Source: Glandiceps talaboti (lineage: Eukaryota; Hemichordata; Enteropneusta; Spengelidae). From it: a DNA stretch of 60,000 nucleotides. A program made the position numbers and the translations under genes. The DNA is taken from assembly GCF_964340395.1 (NCBI RefSeq), contig NC_135550.1:12290908-12350907 (forward strand), given 5' to 3'. A model generated the notes under the pieces. It had not been told where the DNA came from. It worked only from the letters and a program-made list of their open reading frames with translations, and did no database searches. This document shows, in pieces, positions 24,311-38,502 of the stretch. Within the stretch, counting starts at the first letter, position 1. Each line of letters begins with the position of its first letter.

Positions 24311-27300
24311 ACGTGGATATGTCCCATGTGAAATTTCACCTTTCTGCCAGATTTGAAAGAAATTGGATATTACATATTGGAGAAATAACGCATTACGTGA
24401 GTACGTACGTACGGAGTCCATCACAATGCGGCCCCCCCCCCCCACGCCGCCTTCGGAGCTAACAAAATATTAATCGGAGAGGTGAGTTTGTGTGGAATTA
24501 GGGTAACGGTGGTATACTAGTGTATGTATACGAATGTTTGCATGACTGGAATTTAACTATTTTTTTTAGAGAACTCATTGAAACATGGACATTTCCGTCA
24601 TAGCAGAAATACAACACTTGAGTGTCACTAAACCTTGATGGATGTGTGCAACGAGACCATGGCATACTATATATCTGTGCAGCTAGTAATGTTACATATT
24701 AACACATTTTCAATGGCTTTGCACTGTCTTACCATCAAATCCCTTGTACGTACGACCATGCTCCGCACAACCTCTGATATTTACCTTAATTTGAGGTTCT
24801 CGTGTCTGTATATCATTTCCAAATTATAATGCTGTTTCTCGTATAAAAAGCTGATGAACTGTCAGGTGCCACTTAAGGACAATATATTAATAATACAGTA
24901 AGAACGTTTACCACGGTACCTGTATGTAAAATCCAGATACCTAGTAAAAGTGGCTTGGAGTTGTGAAGATTCGGGCCGTCCAATATTGCATAATTTTACA
25001 GAGTGGAATGACACGATACACATCCAGCGACTCGCTGATACTGTATTATGTTTATCGGGAATGAAACCATCCAAACACGATCTCATCCATCAAAAGCTAA
25101 ATTCTCAACTCTGTTTAGTTCCCATCAATTACTCCTAAAATGTCAACGTTTTTGACAACTTAAATAATGACATTGGAATTTACAATTTGGTGATGTCAAT
25201 GACACGCCGTGTATAAAGCTAAGCATTGATAAACATTTCTTTCATTCCAGGGCTAGTATCTAAAAAAAGAAATTATAGAATTCGCACGTCTTATCGAAAA
25301 ATACTGCGAAATGAAAGCCATTTTATTTTATCTGGGGTTAGTAATAGTGATATCCGCTCTCGCTTTTGATGTGTTGCTGTTTGATTGTGTTTAATTAATT
25401 AGAATGTGTTTTTCTTTCATTATCAGTAAACTATTTTGCTCGCGCTAACGTAGGAGTTCCTGATAGGGAATGTCAAGTAAAGGGTACCATCAATATTGAA
25501 TTTATAATAGGAAAAAAAGGAGAGAGATGAAAACCATTTGTTATATGAAAATACGATTGTTATGCGCTCGACATTCATTTGATTTGGTTTTTAATCTATG
25601 GGATGAAGGACAGACTGTCAAGTTATTTATTAATCGCCAATCCTGTCTACTTAAGAAGGTACAGATATTAAAGTCACGACAAAATACCGCATTTGATGTG
25701 AATTCTCGACAGCTGACAACTGTGGGATCTTTTGAGTTTACTGTACAGCAGACATTTAAATGTTAACCCAGTTCGTCAAAGTTGACCTTCCACGACATGC
25801 ACATTGTTCGCAATCTTCTCGGTAGTGAAATGGAGTGTCAAAATGGCACATTATAAGCTGATTTTCATCGTTTAATTAAGTATTGTGAATTGGCGTTAAG
25901 ATTTACTGTTCAGCGGATGAAACTCTTGGGAAGAGAACCACTTTCTTCTATTAAAAACACCAGACGTAACCCCCACAAATCCGTCATAATCTGCTTTCTA
26001 AAAGTTGATACTTTTAGACCAATCATTGCAAAGGTCTGTCCTCATTTACACATGCATCCGCACCATAGCTAGTTATCCGTGATTACCTTGGCGCATTCTA
26101 CGTGTACATCATACATTCTTGAAACGCTGGTACAACTTTAACTGATTTGTTTAAGGTAACTTTGCGGATACCGTTGCTTTGCAGCACCCCATCCCCCCAA
26201 AAAACCATACTAACTTGACATATTTATATTGACTAAATAGTACTGGTCGTTTTCAAACATGTCTGTCAATGCCTGAGTGCGAAGCACTTGCATCCAGACC
26301 AATCGACAACGACGTACATGGAGTCTAATCAATTCTGTGTATACAGTGTGACCGCATTTTACAGTGAACTCAATCGAATATTTGTCAGCCATCACACAAG
26401 AAAAGTATGGTGATATTGTGTAAGTCTAGAGAAAACTAAAAAAAAAAATGATTCAGCCCAGACACAAGACTGTACGTATTGACAAAAGCATATACCTTCC
26501 GGATACAGTATGAAACGTTGATCGACTTTCTGTGATTCGCGACCGAATGATTCTTAGAACAACAACAAAAAAAGACAACGTATGGATATGATCGATCATA
26601 ATAGACGACTGGGTGAAATCCTGTGTGTACTATACGTTATACTGTGACAGGATATAGACAATTATATGATACATTAACATTTAACGCAAAGTATTTATTA
26701 TTGAATCATGACATGAGGTTTGCAGCTCAATGCACAATTCACCTGTCATACAGCAGTCGCGTTGGAGACAACACGGAGTCCATACACAGACGTGGGAATG
26801 TTATTGATGAGAGTGAAACACGTTCATTAACTGTTATCTCTTAACAATGACGAAATACCAATGTAAGCAAAAAAAAAGAAAGAAAGATATAACACATAGT
26901 ATGTCTATTCTCATATTACATTCCTTAAATTGAAAGCAATGAATATAAAAGAAAAAAAAATCGAACAGCCTCCAAGTTGGTGATAAACCAACCGTCGAAA
27001 AGAATGTCCTCAATTGTATACTACACGCGTAAATTAATACGACGCTTTCATATTCAATCGGAGTCCAGGCTGTCGATTTACGATTACGTTTAAAGTTCTG
27101 TATATACCAAACGGAGAGTTATCATTTGAAAACACATATATACACAGCATTGTTAGCCAGTGCAAGACACGCGTGATCAATTAGATAGGATTTGGGTCGT
27201 TGGATAGTTAAACAATTTAACGTAGTACAGTAAAAAAAAAAGATGCATCAATTACATTCTTATCGTTTTATGGTGCCTAACAGATTAACGTTGGGCAAAA

Positions 27301-27736
27301 CTAAGTGTTCGTGCATTATGAACAAATCAGATTTGTCAAATGGAAAGTTGAATACCCTGAATATGACCATCTGCGTCATGTCATGTCATGTCATGTAAAA
27401 ACAAGTTGGAGATTTATAAATGCATGTGACATGATAGGGGTTGGATTTTTATGAGTACGCACATGGTATAAGTAACTGTATAAAGTAGTTCACACCTTCC
27501 AGTGTCTGTATCAAAATTGTATCATGGCTATAAAACACATCGTTTACGCTACTGTTAAATGCTAGTGGCTTATAAAAACAAATTACAGTTTAAACTGTTG
27601 ACAGATGTTCAGACACTTTTCTGAATGAACAGTTTATTCGGATATAGCGAACATAAACTATTTTTTTTTAAATATCGCCAATCTAGACTGACTTGTAATA
27701 AGGGTGTAGAACAATAGGTAAATATAGGGACGTGTC
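24311..27736. other. Intergenic, nothing recognised
   Basis: Includes a CGTACGTACG block next to a C run at 24400-24444. Otherwise only short frames (60-80 codons) with no domain. A short (TCATG)n run is at about 27375-27397. Confidence 0.5.
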
Positions 27737-27739
27737 AAT

Positions 27740-27780
<41 letters not shown>

Positions 27781-27826
27781 GATCAATCAATCAATCAATC
27801 AATCATCCATCCATCCATTAATAGAC

Positions 27827-27884
<58 letters not shown>

Positions 27885-27893
27885 ATAGACCAA
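27737..27893. repeat. (AATC)n microsatellite
   Basis: AATC tetramers, interrupted by ATCC units at about 27803-27817 and by CGAT and ACCAATC variants. Confidence 0.95.
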
Positions 27894-28044
27894 TCGACAA
27901 ATTCAGTTTATCAACTGATCAATTAAAAATAAATCAAACAAAAGGACTAACGCAAAAACAATCAACGTTCCTACCGATGCTGTACTATTAAGAAGTAGTA
28001 TATTGGCAATGAAGAAGTTGTCTTTAGCTCTCTATACTCAAAAA

Positions 28045-28200
28045 TTGACCGAACGACCAACCAACCGACCAAGTAACCAAGCAACCAACTTTAACCAACT
28101 TTAACCAAGCAACCAAGTAACAAGCCGAGCGAGCAACCAAGCAACCAAGCAACCAAGCAACCAACCAACAAACCTCCCTACCTACTACCTCCCTACCTCC
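28045..28200. repeat. (AACC)n / (AAGCAACC)n simple repeat
   Basis: C/A-rich array of CGACCAACCAACC, AAGCAACC and TACCTCC units. It is probably related to the (AATC)n tract 150 bp upstream by point mutation and expansion. The 122-codon minus frame across it is a repeat translation. Confidence 0.85.
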
Positions 28201-30741
28201 TTGCTCCCTTTCAACCGACCACAAGGCAAACAGGAACAATATTAAAATGGTTAACCTATTAACCCCCTGTATGATAATAGCTTGCAAGTATATTTCAGGG
28301 TGTGTTAAAATAATATTTCGGCCTTGCAATTCAGCCGATTGTAGATATATTGCCGTGTCTGCTATCTCTCTGTGGTGATACACAGAAGACATTTATGTGT
28401 GCTTTTAAGCTCTAAAGCAAGATTGAAACTGACATCATGTCAAATTAGGCAGAATTAGTTTAATCTAGCTTATTGTGTGCATGTATACAGGCAGAAAACA
28501 GAGTCAAATACGATAACAAATTGTAAACTAAACCATTTATTTCGCCCTATGCTTTACAAAATGTACACAAATTAGAAGTCATTTTTCCCAATCTTTCACT
28601 AACAAGTAACTTCAACTTTACTCTTCAAATGTGAAAATGTTGTTAGATGGATCGTTATAGGCTAGATATGAGTTGTCGACAAGGTGTCGAGACCAACTAA
28701 CAGGACACTGATTATATGTAAAAGAACTAACCATGTGTGTGACAACGGCGTTGTGACAGATGCGAGATGGTGGTGAATCAAGAATATCAATCGGATCGAC
28801 TTATCATGCTTACCGATCAATATCTTGATTTCATCGACAAAGTGTTTTCGTCAGAACAAATACTTAGCAGCAGAAATTGAAAGCTGGGGTCGTTAACACC
28901 GCAATGATGATTGTAAGCACACTTCGTTTGTCATTGTTCAGTAGCAATGTACACGGTACAGGAGTGAATAACCTCAGAATGGTTTGTAACACAACTTTGT
29001 TATCTAATCTTCTTTCGTAAACAAATATTGTATAGATGAGATCGTACATCAATCTTTGTTTAGCTCCTCCAAAACAAAATGAAATTCTTTTTTTTTGAAC
29101 ATTTTATCTAGCCACAACACTTCAATCTTATTACCTTCAGATGGAAAAGGACCAAAGAAGCCGCATGCATGTTATATGTACATCCTCGAGAGCAAAACAA
29201 TTAGAAATTGACTACTATCGATTCATCCACAGAGAAGGAATTCCCACTCTCTGTGATACACCACATATTGGTTTTATCACTGTCTTTAAAAAAAACGTCT
29301 AGTCACACAGTCAATAGAGAAAGCTAACTAATAATTCCACTCTTACTAAACACCTGTGTACAATAAGCTCTGTGAACATATCTTATTTTTGAAAGTCAGA
29401 TTACTGTATAAATATTACTTTTTCCTGTTTTGCAAGTTCATTTTAATCGAATGCCACTTTGAAGGAAGGAAGGTGCGTATCATATGGTCTTTTGATCGTA
29501 CACGCCAAAAATGAGAGAACATACGGAAACCAGATTTAACTAACGTAACGAACGGTGAAACATTTTATCATATTTTCCCTTTTAATAAAGGACAAGCGTT
29601 TCCATCAACAGATTCAAACATTAAACCGAAAGAAATTACCAGTCACTTGTATAATATACAGAAACACAGTATAAAACCTTCTCCGTACTGAAGAAACTGC
29701 GCATGCGCTTAATTACCGGAAAGCGTTGGAAAATACATATGCTTCGATACCAACCGGGCAACCATTGAATTTATGATGAGGAGAAGCAGTGTGATTGATT
29801 AGATTATTGAGATTATATTTTCATGATAACACTTTTTAAAAAAAAAGTCTTTCATCATAAGCGTTGGCTATCACTACTTCCGAAAGTCACACGAATTCAC
29901 GTGGCGTTGATTACAATGAATTCGATGGCTGTACTGTGTGACAAGCGTGAGCACTGCCTAAATTGCATGCAATTGCTCGGTAAGGATTGTTCAAAAGTGT
30001 AGATGTCTATATTTAATGTTGCGATACCGGCTTTTTTCAAGTCTACCCAATCATGCCTGCAGCGAGAGTAGTGTGAGCCCAGCTTGATTGTTTCATTTTT
30101 CACCAAAGGAAATGATATTCTATTAAAAACTAACCTCGGGCAGGTTGCTAAATTGACGCAATAAATGAATCGAAATTGAATCAGTAGCGATTAAACCCGA
30201 GTGATATATCGCTAGATTAAAATATTCTAGCTCAGTTAACATTAACAGAGACTAAATTGTAGTTCTCTACTACAGTTTAAAAAAAAAAAATAATATAAAA
30301 ATATACTCGCGATTTGTTTACCCAGCATTTTACCACTGTAACACTATTTGCAGTTCTGTTTGCAGTAATAACTGCCATACTGTTGTTGTTCGAGACAACC
30401 TGCGAAAAACATGAACTATTTAGAGTTCGATTTTACATTCTGGAAAATAATCAAAATTGAAAATCAAAATTGAAAGATGTGGTGAAGATGCCCGATATCA
30501 AATTGGGTTAAAGAAATAATAACGAGGCTGAAGCGTACGGTTGGAGTGAGCGGAGTAAATGAACCGAGACCGTGGGGAAACATTTAAACTAATGCACACT
30601 TGAAAAAAATGATGCCATCACTGGTGGCAAAAAAGATAGTGAAGACGTTGCCAGTCAAAGTTGGCTGGCCGATGCAATGTTTGAAAGGGTACGGTAGCTT
30701 GATCTTGTTGCTCAAGCCTTTCTACACGTTAGCGATAAAAT
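28201..30741. other. Intergenic, nothing recognised
   Basis: AT-rich. It holds a palindromic TGCGCATGCGC site at 29698-29708 and an A-run near 30280. No supported gene. Confidence 0.5.
29698..29708. promoter_or_regulatory. NRF-1-like palindrome TGCGCATGCGC
   Basis: An exact GCGCATGCGC core, the consensus of animal NRF-1. It lies 1 kb upstream of the unrecognised ORF at 30742. Regulatory function is a guess. Confidence 0.25.
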
Positions 30742-31368
30742 ATGGCTCGTAAGACTTACCTAAAAATACGTTTACGACACTGTTCTACTTTTTATAGACA
30801 TTGCGTAACAAAATTTAGCCACTCGGGCTATAAAGAACACGAAAGACTTGCACCGTTAGCGTTGACACTAACGCTGCATGACGCCACAATAGAATTGAAT
30901 CGAATTCAATATCGATCTGGAACACAGGATGGGAGCCAATTTCACGACAGCAACCTCCGGGCAGCAATATCCCAATGTTTATGCAATTACATCATACTAT
31001 GCATTTTACTAGTATATGCAGTACTAAACTTGGCACTTTATTTGCAACCACTGATCAATATTCAAATCATACATAATTTTGAGAAGAAGAAAATGGCGAC
31101 AACTAAAGGCACGATGTTGAAATATTTGGAGTTACACAGTCTTAATATCGACGTCGATAGTTTGTTATTTATTATGTTTTTCGCTCGATATGCATTATAT
31201 TATTTTATGAAATTTGAAGAATCTCGATGTAATGTGGAGCGATTGTCACGATGGCTGGGGTTATCACTTTTTGGTATTATTCCACGGCATAGCTATAGCG
31301 CAATTACGAAATCTACTTACGTTTATAAAGCTTCTGAACGTACAGATTATCCCAGTGCATCTTGGTAA
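30742..31368 (+). CDS. Unrecognised 208-codon ORF (hypothetical)
   Basis: The longest frame not built from simple repeats apart from the receptor. I recognise no family. The predicted product has a basic N-terminus (about 1-50), a hydrophobic stretch at about 83-105 (NYIILCILLVYAVLNLALYL) that could span a membrane, a lysine-rich break (KKKMATTKG), and a second hydrophobic stretch at about 142-157 (LLFIMFFARYALYYFM). There is no signal peptide and no obvious codon bias. An internal Met (residue 118) has a good start context. If stops are about 7% of codons, as expected for roughly 63% AT, a chance frame this long would be rare in 60 kb, but sequence composition makes that rough. It could be a chance frame, a terminal exon or a decayed element. 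Confidence 0.25.
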   Translation: MARKTYLKIRLRHCSTFYRHCVTKFSHSGYKEHERLAPLALTLTLHDATIELNRIQYRSGTQDGSQFHDSNLRAAISQCLCNYIILCILLVYAVLNLALYLQPLINIQIIHNFEKKKMATTKGTMLKYLELHSLNIDVDSLLFIMFFARYALYYFMKFEESRCNVERLSRWLGLSLFGIIPRHSYSAITKSTYVYKASERTDYPSASW

Positions 31369-34257
31369 AACGTAACTCCAGACAGTATAAATGTTCATTG
31401 GAGTGTGATAACTATATCTCAAGCTTGGGGCAATAAAACTAGACGCCATCACTATTTCGGATGCAGACATCCCTACGCACGGAAGGTGCCGCTATTCAAG
31501 TGTACATGCAATCTTGGTTTAACTACCGCAATGTGGACATAGAGATGATACACGTGTGACTAGTACTGTGAGCCACATAGATCACCGCATAGCCCCCCTT
31601 AGACTAAAAACAATCATGTGACACTTATCTACTTTTCACTGCTCTTCATATTAGGATCTTGATATTTTCTGTTTTCATACACTGTACATGACATGTATTG
31701 CAAGTTTGTAAATTGCCAAACGGTCTAGAAAAATGAGTTAATTACAAAACAAATGTAGTCGTTGTCATCATCGTCATATTAAAACATGATTCGTAACACT
31801 GAAGAGAGGATGAAACACAAACTCACATACTCAAAAAAAAAATAAAAAATTGTTTCTTGACACAGTGCTATACTATATACAGACAGTAAAATTTACCACA
31901 GGATTCGCAACAATGCTTTCACATTGCTGTCACCAACTGCCACAAATGATAACGACTGCTAGTCGTAAATAAAAATAGTAGGTGTACTCGGCCATACGTT
32001 TAAACAAAGCGTGAAGGAGCGTGGAAAAGTGTACTGAAGAATGTGTATGTCCTACCTGTACGATATACGCACGCGAATCACAGCTTAAAGTACGAATTCT
32101 CCGTAGCGAACGACGTGTTTGTACAGAACGCATTCGCTGTACATACATTGAATTGTTGATAGAAGGGAACTTTTACCTTTCTACATACCTACTTACAAAG
32201 TAAAGTGCGTCAAACTTGAACTTCCTATGCCGATTATGTTGGTAGATGCGTACGTGCTAATAGCCTGCCCTAGAATGTCTCCAGTTTTCTCTTCGGACTA
32301 GCTGACAGAGGACGGGTACGTACAATAAACGTCAAAGATACTCATCTCGGTGTTGCCTGTAATGTAACACTGTATTCCCTGTTCAAAGCCAACGCAACAT
32401 ACGGTAGAAATATCAAACTACCGTCAATTTATGCGTGGGTCGAGTCACTGGGGCGAAACTATATTTAATTGGTACGGGTGGTGTCGACTGTCGGTTTTTT
32501 CTACGGCCGGATTTCGTGCCATAATGGTGCATAACTGGCTCTACATCACTTCGTATTTTAATCAAACACCGACTCTTAAAACAATTGGCAAATAAAGATG
32601 TTCGAAGACATCGATAAAATGCAACACGATCCCTAACAACCGTGAGAACTAGACCGTCGCCATGGTAACGCAGAGAACAAATCATCAAGCAAGATGTAAT
32701 ATACAGTGCTTTCCAATTTAGCATTACTTATCTGTACCTCGCCTGCTCTGTAGACACACGTAACTTTTCAACGGAATATTAAAACGATTAGGGGGTTCGT
32801 TTATTTGAACTCTTTACTGGGAAGGAACTGTAATACGCGTTAATATCAACAATAAAAAAAAATATTCAAATAATTCACCTTATACTTGTTCAAAAATCAT
32901 TTACTTTTAAAACGCGTAAATTCGGCCAAACCTTATAGTAATTATTACATTCATGTATTATTGACTCGTTTGTGTGACGTGATGCGGTTTGGCTTATGAA
33001 AACACCGAGTAAATGAAATGAAAAGGAGTGTTTTAGTACCTCTATAGCATATGTTGATTAAATGACATTCAGAATGAAATTATCGATCGCTCTAAATCAT
33101 ACTTGCGTGGAGTCTTAACCTCAAATCAAGAACGCTATACTTCACTGCAACAGTGTTGTTCCATTTCTATCATTATTTGCATCATGATATGCAAATGTAA
33201 TTTCTTTACAAAAAAAAACACCCCCAAAAAATGTCTACTTTCCGAAGGGAGAAAAGTTAAACAACCAGAGAAAGCAAACATTGTCGAATAATCGAATTGC
33301 AATGGGTAATTAGTGATGTAATGTGAATGAGTAAACATAATGACGTAATTGCGAAAATGCTGTAAATTGTTCAAATTTTGGATGTTATAATAGAGTACAA
33401 TGTCACCACTCAAATGAATTAGGGTGCTTAAGAGTGACTGAGACTTCAAGCGAGATTCAATGACAAAAAAAAAACCACCCGTCGCCTTGCTTTGTTCATT
33501 GACTGAGAAGGTGTTGTGCCATTCATTACCATTGCCCATTCTCGTATGTTTTGGGAATAGCATGACTGAAATATGAGTTGATCTGTACCATTTAAAATGA
33601 TGGTATCAAAACTATTGCTGGTTCAGTGGGGTTTATAGGCCTAGAAATTGTTAAAATCTTTGAAGCTGGCTAATTTTTGTACAGCACATTGATGGCTAAT
33701 GCATTACTTGTGCTTTAACTCGTCGAATAACTTTCCTCAATAGAAGGAATATGATCAATGTGACAATCATAGAAGTTTCGTTCAAGCGTGGTGATTACAA
33801 TATTGCTTCTCACAATGGTTGCATGTGTGTTTTATGGAAAGCCTTGCTGGATTATGTAATAAAACTGTATGGAGTATGTATAAGACATGGGTGTAACTTT
33901 CATGGATTATCTGGAGAGATGTTGATACCGCGCATGGAATCTTTCCGTTGTTTTGATACATTCCTTCACGAAACACATACAAACACTGCTTGTCTATACA
34001 CGTGTGTTAGACTCTACTCAAGGGTTTGGTACTTCTGTTTTAGGCATACAAGTGCACTCGTTTACAAAATGTAACAATGTTGCAGGTAAACTGAAAGTAG
34101 GCGAACCGCGTCTGAAACGATAACACCCGGAATTTAATTGAATTTTACGTGAATGAATTATTAAGTGTCATTTTTATTATGACACTATCCAACTGCAGGA
34201 GATTAAGACACTCTATACGTCTATTTATTTGTAAAAAACTTACGGAATATATTATTT
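31369..34257. other. Intergenic, nothing recognised
   Basis: Several 60-140-codon frames on both strands, none with a domain I recognise. Confidence 0.5.
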
Positions 34258-34281
34258 TTGTTGTTGTTGTTGTTGTTGTTT
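34258..34281. repeat. (TTG)n microsatellite
   Basis: Eight perfect TTG trinucleotides. Confidence 0.95.
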
Positions 34282-36125
34282 TAGAAAAAAATCAAACTGA
34301 AATATAGAATTAATACACAGACAGTTCGATTGCGAGCGTTGAGATTGTTCGCCAGACATCCAAGAGTTAAATACAAGGGTGTTAATTCGGGTCATCTCTT
34401 TGACATCTTTCCCGCCATTTCGGAATCGTACTTTTCCCCTTTCGGCATCATGCCTGGATATACGTAGCACATGCAGGCTTTTCATGTCACACAGTGGATA
34501 AATCCACAGAGAAATCAATGCTAAAATCTGAAATAATGTTGTTTGCTCAACCGAAAGGGATTGGCATCACTCTGACAAGATACATAGTGCGGAATCAAAC
34601 TTGTATGAAGTCGCGTCTCCTTTCCAACACCCATTTATTATTCATCATGGCTTTTATGATAGCAGGATCCCTTTCAAAGACACGTCGAAGCCTATCTCGC
34701 AAATTATGTCTGAACTTAATAATAGGCAGTCTGCAGATTCCTTGTGAACACTCCGCCATTTACGTCACCGAAGAGAGAGTGACTACAAGTCGGTTAGAAT
34801 ACGGGAATACTTCGTCGTTGAATGGAAAGATGTTCCTTTTCAGGATTCAAAAAAGAAGAACAATTTTTTTATCAACTATTGAACTTAAAAGAATCAAGTC
34901 TGAAAACATCCACAAAAAAACTACAACCACGTGTTCATTAATAACATGAATGTATAGCAGCAAGCATTGTACCACTGACAAAAAATCCACTTATAGGCAT
35001 TGATTTTATACTAAACGTTCGCGGCAACGTTTCATTCAGCATGCATATATTGAATGCGTATATTGCTTTTAAGAAACGACTTAATGCAACATTTCGCAAA
35101 TACAGAGACGTGGTTATGCACATTTCTTTAAAGATTAAGAACAAAAATCGTAATGTTAACAGACCTTATATTACGTTTAGATAGATTAAGTGATAGGTGC
35201 GATACTGTTCACTCATTGTGTTAATGACGTAACATACGGCAGCCTGTTAAAACATTGCATTTTTTCCATCAAGAAATGAAGGTACCCCGTGCCATGCCAT
35301 GCATGATGTGAATCGCTGCATATGTACACTTTAATAGGAGTGTTTGACTATAGAAAGGAGCTCACATCATTGATTTCTGACCACAAACGACGTGCTATAA
35401 AAACAATTGACATTGTTTACACCTGTTTTTAAAGCGAAACGTCTTATTACAACACTTGAGCACTAAAATGTAAGGGTTTAAACGTTGGAATAGCTGCCTC
35501 TGGCAGTAGTGTGCGAGAACTACAGTAGTCTCAAGATATATAGTATTCTTGTTGCCGAATGTTGCCTAAGGCCTATAAGTATTTCTCATTAGACCACAGT
35601 CAACGCATATACTGTTTATCCTACATCATTGAAGTAATTTAAAATACGTTGTTTTTACGTTCACAACTTGTAATGTGTACTTCACGTATCTGCAATGTAA
35701 GATTGTTGTGCAAGAACGCTGCAAATTGAAGCTGTAGCTGAATGCATTGCCAAAGTCATTCATCAGGTAAACCAATTTCTAGAAACCCAGAGTCTGATAT
35801 TCTTTGTTGTTTATGTAGTTTCTTCTATTACCTATTAATACAAATAGGTCAAATTGTTTACGATTGATTACGTTTAACTAAAGTGTTTAGAACTATAAAT
35901 TACAAAAAAATACCATTATCATTTTAATATCGTTGTTAAAACATGCGTGAACATTGTATACTGCTTGTGATCAAAGGCATTGTGTTATTGTAAAAGCCTT
36001 GTATAGGCAACTTCCGAATGCGTTGTATTTTTCTCAGCAATTTCGACAACGCAGACTGACTCTTACGTTTTGTAATACATCACCTAGCGGAATCTCAGCA
36101 TATGTAGTTGAAATTATATATATAA

Positions 36126-36128
<3 letters not shown>
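34282..36128. other. Intergenic; one 151-codon frame of doubtful status
   Basis: The plus frame at 34494-34949 is basic and Ser/Thr-rich, with no domain recognised and a length within reach of chance. Otherwise nothing seen. Confidence 0.45.

Positions 36129-36205
<77 letters not shown>
36129..36205. repeat. (AT)n microsatellite
   Basis: AT run of about 77 bp. Confidence 0.97.
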
Positions 36206-36208
<3 letters not shown>

Positions 36209-36246
36209 TGCACCCATCCTTTCGTAAATCATCGTAAGTTAGCGGT

Positions 36247-36247
36247 G

Positions 36248-36294
<47 letters not shown>

Positions 36295-36295
36295 G

Positions 36296-36326
<31 letters not shown>

Positions 36327-36352
36327 AATGGTGGTGGAGGTGGTGGGGGTGG

Positions 36353-36399
<47 letters not shown>
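36247..36399. repeat. Compound trinucleotide repeat (GAT)n-(GTT)n-(GGT)n-(GAT)n
   Basis: Two GAT blocks (36248-36294 and 36352-36399) bracket a GTT block and a short GGTGGAGGT core. All units are trinucleotides, so both strands stay open (Met/Leu and Ser/Thr/Pro runs). Confidence 0.95.
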
Positions 36400-36401
<2 letters not shown>

Positions 36402-38502
36402 TAGCTATATTTTTTTAAAGTTTGCAACTGTAACATTGCTTATTGTGACATAATTATATATGCCTACATATTGAATCACTATAATGGGTAAAATAGTATA
36501 TCAAAACTAAACACAATCACATACCAAGACACATAAATACCTTGTAGACAACGCTTATCAAGTAATTATATACACCTTAAAATGTATATCACTAACAAGT
36601 GTTTATTAATCCGGTTGCCAAAGAGACCACACATGGCAAACACGTACACCTCTCCCTATGGAAAGCATTTCAAAACATTTCATTAGGAGTCTATTTGGAT
36701 TTGAGATTTAGTGAAGTGATACGAATTGACTGCCCACCTTTGATACTATTGCATACTTAATGCCATCTTCTATTATTGATATTTTGAAACTAACGGATGA
36801 TAGCGATCGGAATTTTCACTATGCAATTTAGACTTTTACGCTTGAGCTAGCCAATACTCGTTTTCCCTTTTTTGTGTGTATAGAGATAGAATAAACACGA
36901 ATATTTCGGTACGGTACAGTGCACGAAGCAGAATATATTTCATTATAAATATTGATGACCCAGCCATACCATGGACAATTCACACTACAGAAAAAAAAAA
37001 CCCGTTAGCGTAAAGAACACATCTGCTACTGTAACAGTCCTGGTGGCATCGACGTTACAAAACTCTCTCACCTTTTTAAATCGCTATGTGTTCATTTTCT
37101 GTCGTTAGTAAAATAAAATAAACGATTGTGCAGTCGTCTTGAGATGTCTTGGTTTTGATTCTATGAAAATAATAGCGCGATATACGACAGCCTTTGAGAC
37201 GAAGTTCCGTCTACATGATGTCTTCACACAGATTGTGGCACACTATCAATGTCCTGCACTTTCTCGCAATCTTCTTATATTTAACAAGACATTGCTATGG
37301 TGACTAGCTAACTAGGCTGCTCTTAACGAAAATCAGGGATATTTACGCGGAGCTTGAGATGGTCTGAGAAGTGAATGCGAGTACAAATGCTATTGGAAAT
37401 AGCTCCAAACTTGAATATTTCCGGAGCATATAAAATGTCACTAGGGAGAATGTGGCTTTGATTCACTTTCACAGAGCACGAAGTAAATCCCTGAGATGTA
37501 CATCGCAATTAAACCTCTCTCGGGTAGCAGACAAATCATGTGATGTTTATGTAAGGGGATTGAAGCTAAGCATGGCTTGTTTATAGAGTAAATTCAACAT
37601 CACTCTTTCACTTATGTATTTGCACGACACAGTGGGTGTAAATGAGTGCTTATATAGAGAGAGAGAGACATGGCATAGGCAAGCGTAGCATTTTAAAATC
37701 GACTGTCTGTTGTTCGATGGCGCCAGCATCGCTAATACAATGATCGCAAATCTTTAAACGTTTTGATGAAAAGTTTATAAAATATGAAATACGGAAGGAA
37801 ACGCACGAACGTTTCGAGCTTCCAGAACATCAAATTTGACAGTAATAGGAACACGAAGTACAACATCTTCGATTTAAACAAAAAATCTCTAAAAGTTTAA
37901 AGATCATGTTTACGCAAGACTATTTATCATATATAATTCATTTTCGGATGCAATTTTTTATGGAAGCATTTCAAAATTATCAATAGATTTGACGGATGGT
38001 CTTTTCAATACGATTATGTACTATTTTAAATGATGTGTTTCTATATGCCCCTAGAACCATCGACCTACTACAATTATCAGAAATTACTTAAAAGTTGCTG
38101 ATGGCTCTTAAAAATCTCGTAAAAAGCAACAGCGTAATGATTAGGAGTTTTTAAAACCATCTTGTTAATGTGAACCACTAAGAAATCATGTTAGTGGAGT
38201 GCACTAGTTCACGGTATTTAGCCATTAATACTCAACGCGATGCAGTGTAATTCTTAATTTATGGCCATATATACATTATTCAAAAATATGATGTATACTT
38301 ATGATAGTGAATTTATGACTGTGATATTTAGTAATGGCTTAATGTTATTTATTGTGATAGTTAGTTATACAGTCGATATTAAGAGCAGACCATCATACCT
38401 GTCCTGGTGTACAGCTGGTACACGTGTAAGGTGACTATATAATCGGCTCTGACTGAAAGAGTTTTGTACTTACGTATGATCATTGTGAGCTATGATTAAT
38501 TC
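36400..38502. other. Intergenic, nothing recognised
   Basis: AT-rich, with short chance frames only. Confidence 0.55.

Noticed and set aside
28024-28392. 122-codon minus frame with LVAWLLGCLVA-like hydrophobic segments
   Set aside because: The hydrophobic part is the (AACC)n-type repeat read in one frame.
34494-34949. 151-codon plus frame as a gene
   Set aside because: Length is within chance expectation for 60 kb and no domain, splice context or composition bias supports it.
36239-36453. Poly-Met/Leu and poly-Ser/Pro/Thr frames
   Set aside because: Translations of the compound trinucleotide repeat.
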